From assembly GCA_003388505.1 (NCBI GenBank), contig QQVO01000012.1, positions 62,001 to 126,000 of the forward strand: a stretch of 64,000 nucleotides of DNA, given 5' to 3'. Positions 25,191-34,598 of this stretch are shown piece by piece. Within the stretch, counting starts at the first letter, position 1, and the number at the start of each line of letters is the position of its first letter. Position numbers and translations under genes: made by a program. The stretch comes from Planctomycetota bacterium. Its GTDB lineage: Bacteria; Planctomycetota; Planctomycetia; Planctomycetales; Planctomycetaceae. Under the pieces are notes generated by a model, which did no database searches, had not been told where the DNA came from, and was given only the letters and a program-made list of their open reading frames with translations.

Positions 25191-26912
25191 ATGCAGCGCC
25201 TCGCACTGTTGATTGTCAGCTTCACGACCGGATCGCTCGCTTGCGCCGAACCCCCCAACGTGATCCTCGTCATCACCGACGATCAGGGCTATGGCGACGT
25301 CTCTGCGCATGGCAACGAGATGCTCGAGACGCCGCATCTCGATCGCCTGCACGGGCAGAGCGTGCGGCTCACCGACTTTCACGTCGATCCGACCTGCTCG
25401 CCGACCCGCTCCGCCTTGATGACCGGCCGGTATTCCACGCGGACCGGTGTCTGGCACACGATCATGGGACGGTCGTTGATGAACACCGACGAACTCACGC
25501 TGGCGGAGGTCTTCGCCGCGAACGGTTACGAGACCGGCATGTTCGGCAAGTGGCACCTGGGAGACAACTTCCCGCTCCGGCCGCAGGATCAGGGCTTCGC
25601 CGTCAGTCTGCATCACGGAGGGGGCGGCGTCACGCAGACCCCCGATTGGTGGGGGAACGACTACTTCGACGACACCTACTTCGATCAAACCGGCGCGGCT
25701 CGTCCCCAGTCGGGCTACTGCACCGATGTATGGTTCGACGCGGCCATGGATTTCATGGCGCGCCCCCGCAACGAGCCCTTCTTCTGCTACCTCGCGACCA
25801 ACGCGCCGCACGGCCCGTTCCTCGTGAGCGAGGAGGACAAGCAGCCCTACCTCGACGCCGGCGTGGCGGAGCCGATGGCCTCGTTCTACGGAATGATCGC
25901 GAATATCGACGAGAACATGGGCCGGCTCAGCGAGTTTCTCGACAGCAAGGATCTCGCGGACAACACGATCCTGATGTTCATGACCGACAACGGCACCGCG
26001 GCCGGAGTCGCCCGCGGGCGCAATCAGTCCGATGGCTCAACCTGGCGCGGCTTCAACGCCGGCATGCGCGGACAGAAAGGATCCGAATACGACGGCGGAC
26101 ACCGCGTCCCCTGCTTCATCCGCTGGCCGGCCGGCGGGATTGACGGCGGCCGAGACGTGGCCGCGCTGGCCGCGCACATCGACGTCCTGCCGACGCTGGT
26201 CGACCTGTGCGGAATCGACGACCCCGGCGGGCCGCCGATCGACGGCATGTCGTTGCGATCACTGCTGCGGGCGGAGTCTGATGTCGCCGCCCCGCAGCGC
26301 ACGCTCTTTGTGCACTCGCAGCGACTTGAAGTCCCGGAGAAGTGGCGGAAGTCAGCCGTGATGACCGATCGCTGGCGCCTCGTGAACGGCCGGGAACTGT
26401 ACGACATTGAGGCCGACCCGGGACAAGAGCAGGACGTCGCCGCTGAGCGCCCGGAAACCGTCGACCACCTGCGTGGCGAATACGACGAGTGGTGGGACGG
26501 CCTGACGGAAGTGTTCGACGACTATGTACGGATCGTGCTGGGAGCGGAGGGTCAGGCGCCGGCAAAGCTCACCTGCCACGACTGGCATACGGAGAACGTG
26601 CCGTGGAACCAGAATGCCGTGAGCCGCGACCCGGAATCAAACGGGGCGTGGGCCGTGGATGTCGCCGAGGCCGGACGCTTTGCATTCACGCTGCGGATGC
26701 GACCGGCGCCGGTGGAGTACGAGATTCCGCCGGGCACAGCGCGGGTGCAGATCGGCGACGTGGACGCGGAGCAGCCGATCTCCCCCGGCATGTCGGCCGT
26801 TCGCATCGAGGCGGACGTTCCGGCCGGTCCCGCCATGCTGCAGACCTGGCTGGAATCGTCCGAGGGACCATCGCGCGGCGCGTACTTCGTCGAGGTGGAA
26901 CGCATTGAGTGA
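25191..26912 (+). CDS. Secreted sulfatase
   Basis: 573 residues from ATG 25191, where a signal peptide begins (MQRLALLIVSFTTGSLACA, cleavage near 19). Catalytic elements of formylglycine sulfatases are in place: VITDDQGYGD (metal Asp30 and Asp31), CSPTRSALMTGR with Cys69 in C-x-P-x-R to be converted to formylglycine, GKWHLG and FMTDNG. The core ends near 450 (GRELYDIEADPGQEQDV). The last 110 residues form an extra beta-rich domain (FAFTLRMRPAPVEY, AVRIEADVPAGPAMLQTWL), which may bind substrate. It probably removes sulfate from algal polysaccharides in the periplasm, consistent with the fucose-type enzyme at 11 kb. No maturase gene adjoins. Confidence 0.92.
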   Translation: MQRLALLIVSFTTGSLACAEPPNVILVITDDQGYGDVSAHGNEMLETPHLDRLHGQSVRLTDFHVDPTCSPTRSALMTGRYSTRTGVWHTIMGRSLMNTDELTLAEVFAANGYETGMFGKWHLGDNFPLRPQDQGFAVSLHHGGGGVTQTPDWWGNDYFDDTYFDQTGAARPQSGYCTDVWFDAAMDFMARPRNEPFFCYLATNAPHGPFLVSEEDKQPYLDAGVAEPMASFYGMIANIDENMGRLSEFLDSKDLADNTILMFMTDNGTAAGVARGRNQSDGSTWRGFNAGMRGQKGSEYDGGHRVPCFIRWPAGGIDGGRDVAALAAHIDVLPTLVDLCGIDDPGGPPIDGMSLRSLLRAESDVAAPQRTLFVHSQRLEVPEKWRKSAVMTDRWRLVNGRELYDIEADPGQEQDVAAERPETVDHLRGEYDEWWDGLTEVFDDYVRIVLGAEGQAPAKLTCHDWHTENVPWNQNAVSRDPESNGAWAVDVAEAGRFAFTLRMRPAPVEYEIPPGTARVQIGDVDAEQPISPGMSAVRIEADVPAGPAMLQTWLESSEGPSRGAYFVEVERIE

Positions 26913-26930
26913 CAACGTGCAAGGACGCTG

Positions 26931-27737
26931 TCAGGCCGCCGAACCGCCGACCTCTCGCAGCAGATCCTGGATCGCCCCGCCGGCCGCCGGATTGTTAAAG
27001 CAGATGTAGAGCTTCTCGCCCGACTTCCAGGCGACGTGTTGCACCGGTCCTCCGTGCGGCGTTGTCCCGATCCAACTCGTGTCATTGGGCGGTTGTGAGA
27101 TGCGAGAGAGGGGCGCCACCACGAGGAAACCGGCTCCGCGGCCGCTTCTCGTTCGGACGGCGTAAACGGCGACGTCATGCGCTCCATCGCCGTCAAAATC
27201 GACGCCCTTTGGACCGGCCGCCGCATGAACACTCCAGCGGCCGTCGATATCCGCCACCTCAGCCGGCCCGTCGTAGTCCTCGAGAGTGACCAACTGCAAT
27301 CCGTCCTCAGAGGCAATCCGGTCTCCCAGATCTGAAACGAGACCACTGAAGGCAATCTGCTGTGGTTCATCATCCTGAAGGAACGGGATCACCACGGCGG
27401 CAATGAGGACAGCGGCGGCGAGGGAGCCCGCGGCCTTCAGCCAGGTGCGTCGCGTCGGGGCCGGTTTGACCGGTTCAGTCGCAACGGTTGCATCGGGCGC
27501 GGTCTCGCCCGCCTCTTCCAGTGCGTGCAGAATCCGGGACTTCAATCCGTCCGGAGTCGGAACGTCCCGCATCGCCCGCGCGATCTGCCGGTCGAACGCC
27601 TGCCGCTGCTGATAGACCTCCTCGCACATCTCGCACGAATCGAGATGCGCAAACTCTTCCCGCAGATCCGGATCGTTCCGATCGGAACGGTCCGGACGAG
27701 TGACTTCCAGTCGATCTCGTGCAGTTTCACACTTCAT
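26931..27737 (-). CDS. Anti-sigma factor (zinc-finger type, membrane anchored)
   Basis: 268 residues from ATG 27737, 39 bp after the ECF sigma gene. The N-terminal domain has HLDSCEMCEEVYQQRQ, the HxxxCxxC zinc-binding element of anti-sigma factors, with an earlier Cys at position 3. One transmembrane helix (SLAAAVLIAAVVIPFL, about 104-119) follows a positively charged TRRTWLKAA. The C-terminal domain of about 150 residues would be periplasmic (DGRWSVHAAAGPKGVDFDGD and ISQPPNDTSWIGTTPHGGPV) and could be the sensor. It should hold the sigma factor of the preceding gene until a signal, perhaps oxidative or envelope stress, releases it. Confidence 0.85.
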   Translation of the reverse strand: MKCETARDRLEVTRPDRSDRNDPDLREEFAHLDSCEMCEEVYQQRQAFDRQIARAMRDVPTPDGLKSRILHALEEAGETAPDATVATEPVKPAPTRRTWLKAAGSLAAAVLIAAVVIPFLQDDEPQQIAFSGLVSDLGDRIASEDGLQLVTLEDYDGPAEVADIDGRWSVHAAAGPKGVDFDGDGAHDVAVYAVRTRSGRGAGFLVVAPLSRISQPPNDTSWIGTTPHGGPVQHVAWKSGEKLYICFNNPAAGGAIQDLLREVGGSAA

Positions 27738-27776
27738 GCAGTCATTCCCTCGACGGTCGAATCCGTGACTGTCGCT

Positions 27777-28310
27777 TTACTTTCTCTCGGCGCCGACGGT
27801 TGATGAGGCATGCTCATACGCCGGGGCCATTCGTTCCCGCAGGTGCTCCTTCCCGCGCGACAACCGGCTCATCACCGTGCCGACCGGGATGTCGAGCATC
27901 TCCGCGATCTGCTTGTAACTGAAGTCCTCGAAATAGAACAAGATGAGCGGCGTGCGGTGCTCTTCGGTCAGTTGATTGAGTGCGGTCTGCAAGGCGTCGG
28001 CGTCGGCGACCGCGTCAACCTGCGCCTCCACTTGCGGGTCCGGTTCCGAAGGCAGCGTCGAAAAGGCCTGGGGATGCTGCCGCCGGACCTGCTTGCGGAA
28101 CGCGTTGTGAACGATCGTGAACAACCAGGAGCGGACCTTATCTGATTCCCGCAACTGGTCCAATTTCGCATGCGCGGCCAGAAACGCCTGCTGGACGAGG
28201 TCCTCCGCGTCGGCGGAAGATCCCGACAGCCGGTAAGCGAAGCGATACAGCAGTTCGTAATACTGCTCTACCAAATCACTTACGGAGAGCCTGGCGTCCG
28301 GGCTCGACAT
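27777..28310 (-). CDS. ECF-family RNA polymerase sigma factor
   Basis: 177 residues from ATG 28310, with GAAGGA 6-8 bases upstream. Sigma region 2 spans about 12-80 (YYELLYRFAYRLSGSSADAE, DLVQQAFLAAHAKLDQL, SWLFTIVHNAFRKQVRR). Sigma region 4 spans about 110-160 (LTEEHRTPLILFYFEDFSYK, QIAEMLDIPVGTVMSRLSRG). There is no region 3, as in extracytoplasmic-function sigma factors. The next gene encodes its membrane-bound anti-sigma factor. The likely regulon is unknown. Confidence 0.92.
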   Translation of the reverse strand: MSSPDARLSVSDLVEQYYELLYRFAYRLSGSSADAEDLVQQAFLAAHAKLDQLRESDKVRSWLFTIVHNAFRKQVRRQHPQAFSTLPSEPDPQVEAQVDAVADADALQTALNQLTEEHRTPLILFYFEDFSYKQIAEMLDIPVGTVMSRLSRGKEHLRERMAPAYEHASSTVGAERK

Positions 28311-28648
28311 GAGGTTCCTTCAAGTAGCTGATCCGTCTCGGCGGACTGATATTCCAAAGAACAGCGACTGTTTCTGCGAAAGCTGTTCGTTTTTTCGGCG
28401 AGAATCTTGACCGTTCCGCCTGCTGAGCGATGATGCGGCGGGTTCCTGTGGCGGCGAAGAACGACCGATTCCGCGCAGAATGACCGCCTCCGGGAATAAC
28501 CGCCATTCTGGGCGCATCTTCGAGTTCAGACAAGGCGCTGCCGCGTCCCGGCGGACCTTCGTCAATCGCCCATCAATCAACGTGGGACTTTCGAGCACCG
28601 GGACGGACCGGTGCGATCGAATTTTGAACACTGCGTAAGGAGAGTTTC
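28311..28648. other. Divergent intergenic region
   Basis: 338 bases between the sigma gene and a small lipoprotein gene. GAACAGC and GCTGTTC with a 16-base loop, followed by GTTTTTT (28359-28395), look like a terminator on the plus strand, but no plus-strand gene ends there. Open frames on the minus strand have no support. Confidence 0.4.
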
Positions 28649-28864
28649 GTGAAGCACCTTTTTGCACTGATCGCTGTCTGCGGACTAACAACCGGCATCG
28701 TCGGCTGCTCCGGTGAGGAGCCCGCCCCGCCGCCTGAGAATACGCCCGATCTCGGCGACCCGGGCGATTTGACCGAGACCCCGCCGCCGACCGATGAGAC
28801 CGATTCCTTTCCGCCGGCCGACAGCGGATCGACGACCGACACTGACGGTCCGGAAATTCCCTGA
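28649..28864 (+). CDS. Small Pro/Asp-rich lipoprotein
   Basis: 71 residues from GTG 28649, with TAAGGAGA at 28636-28643 as a strong ribosome site. MKHLFALIAVCGLTTGIVGC is a lipoprotein signal peptide with lipobox IVGC (Cys20). The mature part is about 50 residues of low complexity, rich in Pro, Thr, Asp and Glu (PPPENTPDLGDPGDLTETPP). It is probably a surface-attached or periplasmic spacer protein with no enzymatic role. It is divergent from the ECF sigma factor. Confidence 0.75.
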   Translation: MKHLFALIAVCGLTTGIVGCSGEEPAPPPENTPDLGDPGDLTETPPPTDETDSFPPADSGSTTDTDGPEIP

Positions 28865-29236
28865 GTCCGTCCGTCTCACAGACGCGCAGCAACCGCCCTC
28901 GAATCGTGTCAGTGACACACATCTTGATCGGGTGGCCGGGGCTGGAGCGACCAACGGGAGTGAAGCCCCGGTCGTGGGAAGGGTTCGTCCGAAGTCTCAC
29001 GACTTCGGCTACACGACCGGGGCTTCCTTCGCTTCGCTCAGTCCAGCCCCGGCCACCCCGATCAGGCAGATTGAAGCCGAGTTGTGTCTCAAGGACAGCC
29101 CTCGAATCCCCAACTCTCTTGGGGATTCGGGGGATGATTCTTGCACCTTCGTGCTGCGCCAGTTCCAGCACGTCAGCAGCAGGGTCCGCTGTGGGGACCA
29201 CCGCTTGAATGTGGCTCGTGGTCCGCAGAGCGGACC
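28865..29236. other. Convergent intergenic region with long hairpin
   Basis: 372 bases. The main content is the family D hairpin at 28926-29063. The remainder includes GGTCCGCTGTGGGGACCACC and GTGGTCCGCAGAGCGGACCC near 29185-29240, which pair imperfectly and may form the 3' end of the large minus-strand gene. Confidence 0.5.
28926..29063 (+). repeat. Family D long nested hairpin, copy 1
   Basis: About 138 bp that can fold almost end to end. The outer arms GGTGGCCGGGGCTGGA and TCCAGCCCCGGCCACC pair, then GAAGCCCCGGTCGTG with CACGACCGGGGCTTC, then a tip CGAAGTCTCACGACTTCG. The outer arms differ by one inserted G. A diverged copy lies at 45960-46091, with fragments near 12453-12483, 19662-19682 and 46228-46262. 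Confidence 0.85.
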
Positions 29237-32200
29237 CTACATTGCTTCATCAGTGGACGCGGCCAGTTCCTGCTCGTCAGCCGCCGGCAAGGTCTTCGGC
29301 CATTCGCCTCGGTGACGGATGTTTCGCACGCGCGCTTCCGACGTCCCCTCGTCATGAAACAGTCCGAAGAATCGTTGATTGCCGGCGTCGATCGGACGTT
29401 CGTAGATCAACTCCCCGTTGAGCGACAGGCGGAGTTGATCCCCCTCGATCTCGAGCCGGACGCTGTTCCAGTCTCCGTTGACGAGCGAGAGCGTTTCCGG
29501 TCCGCGGCGGTGTTCTGCTTCAATCGCGACGTTGCCGGCCGGCAGCCCGCTGCGCTCGTACTCAGCGTTTGTGAGCCAGTGCTCGCTGACTCCCCCCTCC
29601 CCGATCAGCAGGGCCAGACGACCAAGCGCGGGATGCACCACTGACTCTCCCGGCTCGTAGAAGAACTCGTAGTCGACATGTCCGTCTTCGAGCAGCGGGC
29701 GATGGTAGCGGATGAGACTCTGGACCTGCCGGCCGGCAAGCTGAGATCGGCTCCGGCCGATGAGCGTGCCCGAATCGAAGCGCCACTCGGCGTTGTCGCC
29801 CTGGCCCGATTCGCGATAGAAGTCGGTGATCCAGTTTGAGAGGTCGGGGTGCGTCAGGAGGTCGATCTCCTCCGGCACGCGAGGTTCCCCTGTGATGACG
29901 AGGCGTCGAACGCCGCCTGTCGATGCGGCCCGGCAGTGGATGTCGATCCAGGGGTCGGGATTCTCGGGCAGCGTCTCGGCGTGCAGCACGCGGCCGTTGA
30001 CGTATGAGGTGGACACGCCGTCTTCGACGACCACCCGGTAATCGTACCAGTCGCCAAGGGGCGGCAGTTGCTGCTCGAGCGCGATGTTGTTGCGCCGGAA
30101 TCTGGCGTGTCCGATGCGGTAACTGTCGAGCGTATCGTCGGGCGCGGTGTAAATTCCGGCGGCGGTGATTTCGATGTCGCGCCCGCCGAGTGCCGACAGC
30201 CGGGCATTGATCTCATAATTGCCTCGCAGCGGGACGGCGAAGTACACCGAATCCGACTCGTGTCCCGCCAGATGGTGCAGCCCGCCGGAATTCGCGTGCC
30301 AGCGAGCCTGCGCATGGCCTTCGCCTTGCGAGCGGCTCGTCCCGTGGCTGGCGGGCGTCCATTGGGTCAGTTCCAGCTCGTCCGTCACTTCCGCATCGTC
30401 GGCCAGCGCCCAACCGAGGCCTCGAATCGCTCTGGCGTGAGAGGCGAAAACGGCGGGACCGGGCCTCTCATTCTCGATTTGCGACGTGACGATGAAGTCC
30501 ATGAGTTCGACGGCAATTTCGCGCGTGGCGGGATGCCGGACGGCGCGGTGGGCGGCGACGAGATCGATCCAGCGTGTGTGCTCGGTGGATGGATCGTCCT
30601 GTTTCGTCAGGGTGAAGAGTTCATTCAGCCATTCGGCGGCCTCCTGCGGGCGGTCCTGGGCCAGCGAAATCATGGACAGCAGACCGGCCCGCGAACGCTG
30701 CTGAGAGAGAACCGTCGGAGCGGTTGACTCGATTTCGCCATACAGTTCATCCAGGCGCTGCAGTTCGGCTGCGGCGTCGACCAGTTCCTCCGCCGGGGAG
30801 ACGAGTGCTCCGCCGATCAGGATCCGGTTTCGGCCTTCCGTGCGGGCGCGATGGAGTCGCTCGACGTCGCTTGCAGTCAGCACGGCGACCGGTTCGGGCG
30901 GATCGGTCGGCGTCGCGGCGGCGTAGGTCCGGAATGAAGAGTGAGTTGCTCCCGGCAGCACCCACGCCCGCAACGCGGAGAATCGCTCCTCAGCCGGCAA
31001 TTGCCGACAGGCCAGGTACACCTCGTAGGTTTGCTCTGCGAAAAATTTCTCGCCGATGATCCGGTTGATGGCCCGCCCGTCGATGTTCCCTTTGGCCGCC
31101 GTCACGGGGGATGCCGGATCAGCGAGCAAGTCAGCGGGAACCGTCTGCGGCCAGTCACCGGTCAGCGTCGCATTGCGAACTTCGACGGCCGTTCGGTTCG
31201 CATAATGAAACAGCCCGAAAGAGAGCGGATCGTTGCCGCAGGCGTGCGTATAGACGTCGACGCCGTTGAGCGCGATCACGACCGCACCGGCGCTCCGCGT
31301 GAGCGTGACGAGGTTCCAGTCCCCTTCCGTCAGCGGCAGCTTTCCGGCCGCAAGCTGATCGCGATCAACGACAATGCGGTTGTCAGCCGGGAGTCCGGTC
31401 GAGTCGACGTCGTCGTCGGTCAGCCAGTGCAGCGCGACGCCCTCCGGTTCCAGCAGAAAGGCGATCCGGTCCAGAGCCGGATGAACCACAGTCTTTCCCG
31501 GAACGTACCGGAACTCGTACGAAAGCTGTTCATCCTCCAGCAGCGGCCGGTGGTAGGTGAGCAACGATTGCCGGGGCAAGTCGTCATCGACCTTTCGTCC
31601 GCGAATCGTGCCCCCTTCGGCCCACCAGTCGTATTCCACAGTCGGGGTGGACGACCGCAGCAACGCTGGTACGGGCGAAGATTGCTGTTCCGCCTCGGAG
31701 GCCGGCTGCCGGGATTCTTCGTACCGAACAGTCAGCCAGCCGGTCAGGTCGCTGCCGGTACACAGTGAAACTTCACGCGGTATGACCGGATCGCCGGTGA
31801 GCCGAAGGTTGGCGAAGACCGGATCGCGCCCCAGGTTGGCATTCAGGGCGAGCCACGGTCTGGCCGGACGTTCATCGAGGTGGACGGGATGTCCGTTGAG
31901 CAGGAACTCGGCCCGGCCCTCTCCGACGCGAACGGTCTGCCGGTTGAGGTGCGGGCTCCGCGCGAAGGGCGCGACTTTGAATTCCGATTCCGTCTCCCCC
32001 ATTCGCGTGAATTCGACGCGATGGCGATCCCCCAGGACCGCCATGGTTGCCCCCCCGAAATGCAGGTTTCCTTCCGCCCAGTTCCCATCCTGCGCGTTGA
32101 CGGAGAACTCGAACTCCCCGTTCAGCGGGTAGCGGAGGTACAGATACGATTGCCGGGGGCCGGCGATTTTTTTGATGAGGCCTCCCTGCGCGATCCAGAC

Positions 32201-34129
32201 CGGCTTGAGGGAACCGGCGGCATGCTGGTCGGCCGACTCCCAGCCCGCCGCCGCGAAGTGCGCCGGCGCAGCAGCCGCAAACTGGAAATCCCGCGCCGCA
32301 TTGTCGTCTCCCTGGAGAGCCAGCGCGCGGCACCAGCGCGCGTGCGAGCGGGGCAGATCGGCCTGAATTCGTTCGGTGTAGGCAATCAGCGTCTCCAGCA
32401 GCAGAATCGCCTGGGATCGCAGCGGCGGATGCCGCGCCGCCTGCGCCGCGATTGCGTGCGTCACCATCGGGTAGGCGGCGAACTCCCTGTTGTCCGCCAG
32501 CGTCTCAGCGAGTTCCCGGGTGATCTCGACGAGCGCGGTCTCGGCGGCTGCGTGGTTTCCCACTTTCATCTCGGCGAGCAGCGTGAGTTCCCGCGCGTGG
32601 GGAAACTGCTGCGCCAGCGGTTCTCTGAGTTGATCGATCAGTTCTTCCAGCCGGCCGAGATCCTCCGCGGCGTCAATCAGAGCCTGCCCCGTGCAAAACA
32701 GGTCGCCCGCGATTCCGTGCCGCAGCAGGTCGAACGGAGCATCCCCGGCGCTGTGCCGCAGGGCGGCGGCGAACATGTCGGGCGGCGCGTCAAGGGGGAG
32801 GTAATCGGCCGCGACTCGCAACAGGCGACGATCATCGCCCGGGAATGTGAAGCCGTGCAGCAGTTCATACTGTTCCTCGCTGCTGCGTTGGGTCAGCCCG
32901 CGCGACAGCAGGGGGCCGATCCCGGAATCGGGGGCCATCCCGTAATTCCGCAGCGTCGCGATGTCCGATCGTTCGGAAAGCCGTTCGAGCGCTGCATCGA
33001 TCTGCCCGGCGCGCAGCAGTTCGAACACGACGACCCCGAGCTGTCCTTTGCGGAGGAACAGGGGATAGTCGCCGGTGTATTGCTGGTTGCCGACGGTGTG
33101 GATTTCGAGGAACCTGTCCAGCATCGCCCGCCCCTGCTCGACGTGACCCGCGTCGAAGTGGGCTCTGGCGGCCAATCGCACCAAGTGCGAGAGAACCTCG
33201 ATGTTGCTTCCCTGACCCGAAATGATCGGGCTGGCATTGATGATCAATTGCTCGACGAGCGGGAGCGCGTACGGGGGCGCCTCGGCGTCCGCCAATGCGG
33301 GAATCGCCGCGTGAGCGGCCAACTCGGCTGCGAAGCGGGAGGAGTTCTGCTTCAGGGCGGAGGCCAGATCGGCCAGCGACTCCGCGACTGCTTCGCCCTT
33401 ATTCTCCCGCAGCGCCAACAACGCCAGCAGAACGCGGGCCGCAAACTCGGTCTGCGGGTTCTCAGTCAGCGGCATCAGCTTCTCGCGGAGATCCGCCTCT
33501 CGCCCCGCCCGAACGGCCCATGCGGTCAACAGTTCTCCGCTCCCCCGCGGCGTGGGGAGTTCAATCGGCGTCGAGACCGTCGAGTAGACGATGGTGCGCT
33601 GCGACTCATTCATCAACACCGGTTGAGAGTAAAGGAACACCTCATCCGGTCTCGACTCGGGCAGCACGACCGCGACGAGAGTCTCGTAGACCTGATCCGG
33701 CGGAAACTCATGCTTCTGCCACAGTTCGGAGAGGGCCTGAAGCTGCCCTTCGACCGCCGCTTGCACCTGCTCATACGACCCCTGGTCCGCTGAACCGGAC
33801 CCGAGCGTGGGAACAAGTCCCGGAGGCGCGGTGTTAAAAGTCGCCGAGAGTTCTCCGGGCGACGCGATCGGCGGACCCTCGCCCAGGGCGCGGCGAACCG
33901 CCGTCAGGGAGAGTTCCTGCAGGCCGTTCTCCGCCCCGAGTTGGGCCAACTCCAACGCATAATTCACCCGCTCCAGCCGCGACATCCCACGGGGCTCCGC
34001 CGCCGTAGCCGGCGGCTGGATCACAACACTTCGCGTCGTCACCTGAGCCGGACAGGGGAGGGCCGACAACAGGACACCCAGACACGCCGCGGTGCTGATT
34101 CCGAACCTGACACTGCGGGGCGTCTCCAT
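29237..34129 (-). CDS. Giant secreted protein with duplicated lectin-like region (DUF1583-like)
   Basis: 1630 residues from ATG 34129, with AGGAG 8 bases upstream; a TTG at 34150 is less likely. A signal peptide is visible (FGISTAACLGVLLSALPCPA). Residues about 40-700 are helical and repeat-like. Two related beta-rich regions then appear, each with the order 'LLTYHRPLLEDEQLSYEFRY, VVHPALDRIAFLLE, HWLTDDD, LTEGDWNLVTLTR' and 'LIRYHRPLLEDGHVDYEFFY, VVHPALGRLALLI, HWLTNAE, LVNGDWNSVRLEI', so the C-terminal 800 residues arose by duplication. This resembles the DUF1581/1582/1583 proteins described from Rhodopirellula, whose function is unknown. Concanavalin-like folds suggest polysaccharide or envelope binding. 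Confidence 0.8.
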   Translation of the reverse strand: METPRSVRFGISTAACLGVLLSALPCPAQVTTRSVVIQPPATAAEPRGMSRLERVNYALELAQLGAENGLQELSLTAVRRALGEGPPIASPGELSATFNTAPPGLVPTLGSGSADQGSYEQVQAAVEGQLQALSELWQKHEFPPDQVYETLVAVVLPESRPDEVFLYSQPVLMNESQRTIVYSTVSTPIELPTPRGSGELLTAWAVRAGREADLREKLMPLTENPQTEFAARVLLALLALRENKGEAVAESLADLASALKQNSSRFAAELAAHAAIPALADAEAPPYALPLVEQLIINASPIISGQGSNIEVLSHLVRLAARAHFDAGHVEQGRAMLDRFLEIHTVGNQQYTGDYPLFLRKGQLGVVVFELLRAGQIDAALERLSERSDIATLRNYGMAPDSGIGPLLSRGLTQRSSEEQYELLHGFTFPGDDRRLLRVAADYLPLDAPPDMFAAALRHSAGDAPFDLLRHGIAGDLFCTGQALIDAAEDLGRLEELIDQLREPLAQQFPHARELTLLAEMKVGNHAAAETALVEITRELAETLADNREFAAYPMVTHAIAAQAARHPPLRSQAILLLETLIAYTERIQADLPRSHARWCRALALQGDDNAARDFQFAAAAPAHFAAAGWESADQHAAGSLKPVWIAQGGLIKKIAGPRQSYLYLRYPLNGEFEFSVNAQDGNWAEGNLHFGGATMAVLGDRHRVEFTRMGETESEFKVAPFARSPHLNRQTVRVGEGRAEFLLNGHPVHLDERPARPWLALNANLGRDPVFANLRLTGDPVIPREVSLCTGSDLTGWLTVRYEESRQPASEAEQQSSPVPALLRSSTPTVEYDWWAEGGTIRGRKVDDDLPRQSLLTYHRPLLEDEQLSYEFRYVPGKTVVHPALDRIAFLLEPEGVALHWLTDDDVDSTGLPADNRIVVDRDQLAAGKLPLTEGDWNLVTLTRSAGAVVIALNGVDVYTHACGNDPLSFGLFHYANRTAVEVRNATLTGDWPQTVPADLLADPASPVTAAKGNIDGRAINRIIGEKFFAEQTYEVYLACRQLPAEERFSALRAWVLPGATHSSFRTYAAATPTDPPEPVAVLTASDVERLHRARTEGRNRILIGGALVSPAEELVDAAAELQRLDELYGEIESTAPTVLSQQRSRAGLLSMISLAQDRPQEAAEWLNELFTLTKQDDPSTEHTRWIDLVAAHRAVRHPATREIAVELMDFIVTSQIENERPGPAVFASHARAIRGLGWALADDAEVTDELELTQWTPASHGTSRSQGEGHAQARWHANSGGLHHLAGHESDSVYFAVPLRGNYEINARLSALGGRDIEITAAGIYTAPDDTLDSYRIGHARFRRNNIALEQQLPPLGDWYDYRVVVEDGVSTSYVNGRVLHAETLPENPDPWIDIHCRAASTGGVRRLVITGEPRVPEEIDLLTHPDLSNWITDFYRESGQGDNAEWRFDSGTLIGRSRSQLAGRQVQSLIRYHRPLLEDGHVDYEFFYEPGESVVHPALGRLALLIGEGGVSEHWLTNAEYERSGLPAGNVAIEAEHRRGPETLSLVNGDWNSVRLEIEGDQLRLSLNGELIYERPIDAGNQRFFGLFHDEGTSEARVRNIRHRGEWPKTLPAADEQELAASTDEAM

Positions 34130-34598
34130 GTGCTGACTCCTGCGACTCAACTTGAGGTGCCGACTGCCAATCGACCCGAGCGGGCATCCACCGCAGAAGG
34201 GTCAGACCACCCGCGCAGAGATGGGTGGAATGACTGTGGTCGCCGAGGGGGATGTCCTGAAACTTACTGTCCTCGACATTCGCGCCAGGCACAACCATCA
34301 GCCCGGTTTTAACGTCCGGGGGGATCGGCGCGTTGGGCAAGACCTTCTGTTTTCCGCTGATTTCTCCACCCAGGGAACGGGGAGCGATCCCGTAATCGGA
34401 AGATTCGCGCGAACAGGCTCAGAATGGGGCATTGCCTGATGGAGGACCGGGAAACACCAGAAATTCACGCAAAATATTGCGATGCAACGTTAGAATGTTG
34501 TCAAACGCAAGACCGGCTTTCCGGGTCACAGCGAACGCGTTTCCGAAATAACCGCCAACCCGCGACGAATCCTGATCGAACAGCAGAGAACGAGTGCC
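34130..34598. other. Divergent intergenic region
   Basis: 469 bases between two divergent genes for exported proteins. A TAGAAT (34490-34495) could be a -10 box for the plus-strand gene, but no matching -35 is visible. No repeat family members and no gene recognised. Confidence 0.4.

Noticed and set aside
28359-28395. Hairpin plus T-run resembling a terminator
   Set aside because: No plus-strand gene ends before it. The loop is 16 bases and the stem only 7 bp, so it is probably chance.
28320-29201. 293-codon open frame on the minus strand upstream of the sigma factor
   Set aside because: It overlaps the lipoprotein gene and the family D hairpin, and lacks a domain or ribosome site.
31880-33793. 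637-codon open frame on the plus strand
   Set aside because: It is antisense to the large exported protein, which has a signal peptide, a ribosome site and internal duplication; the frame itself has no recognisable motif.
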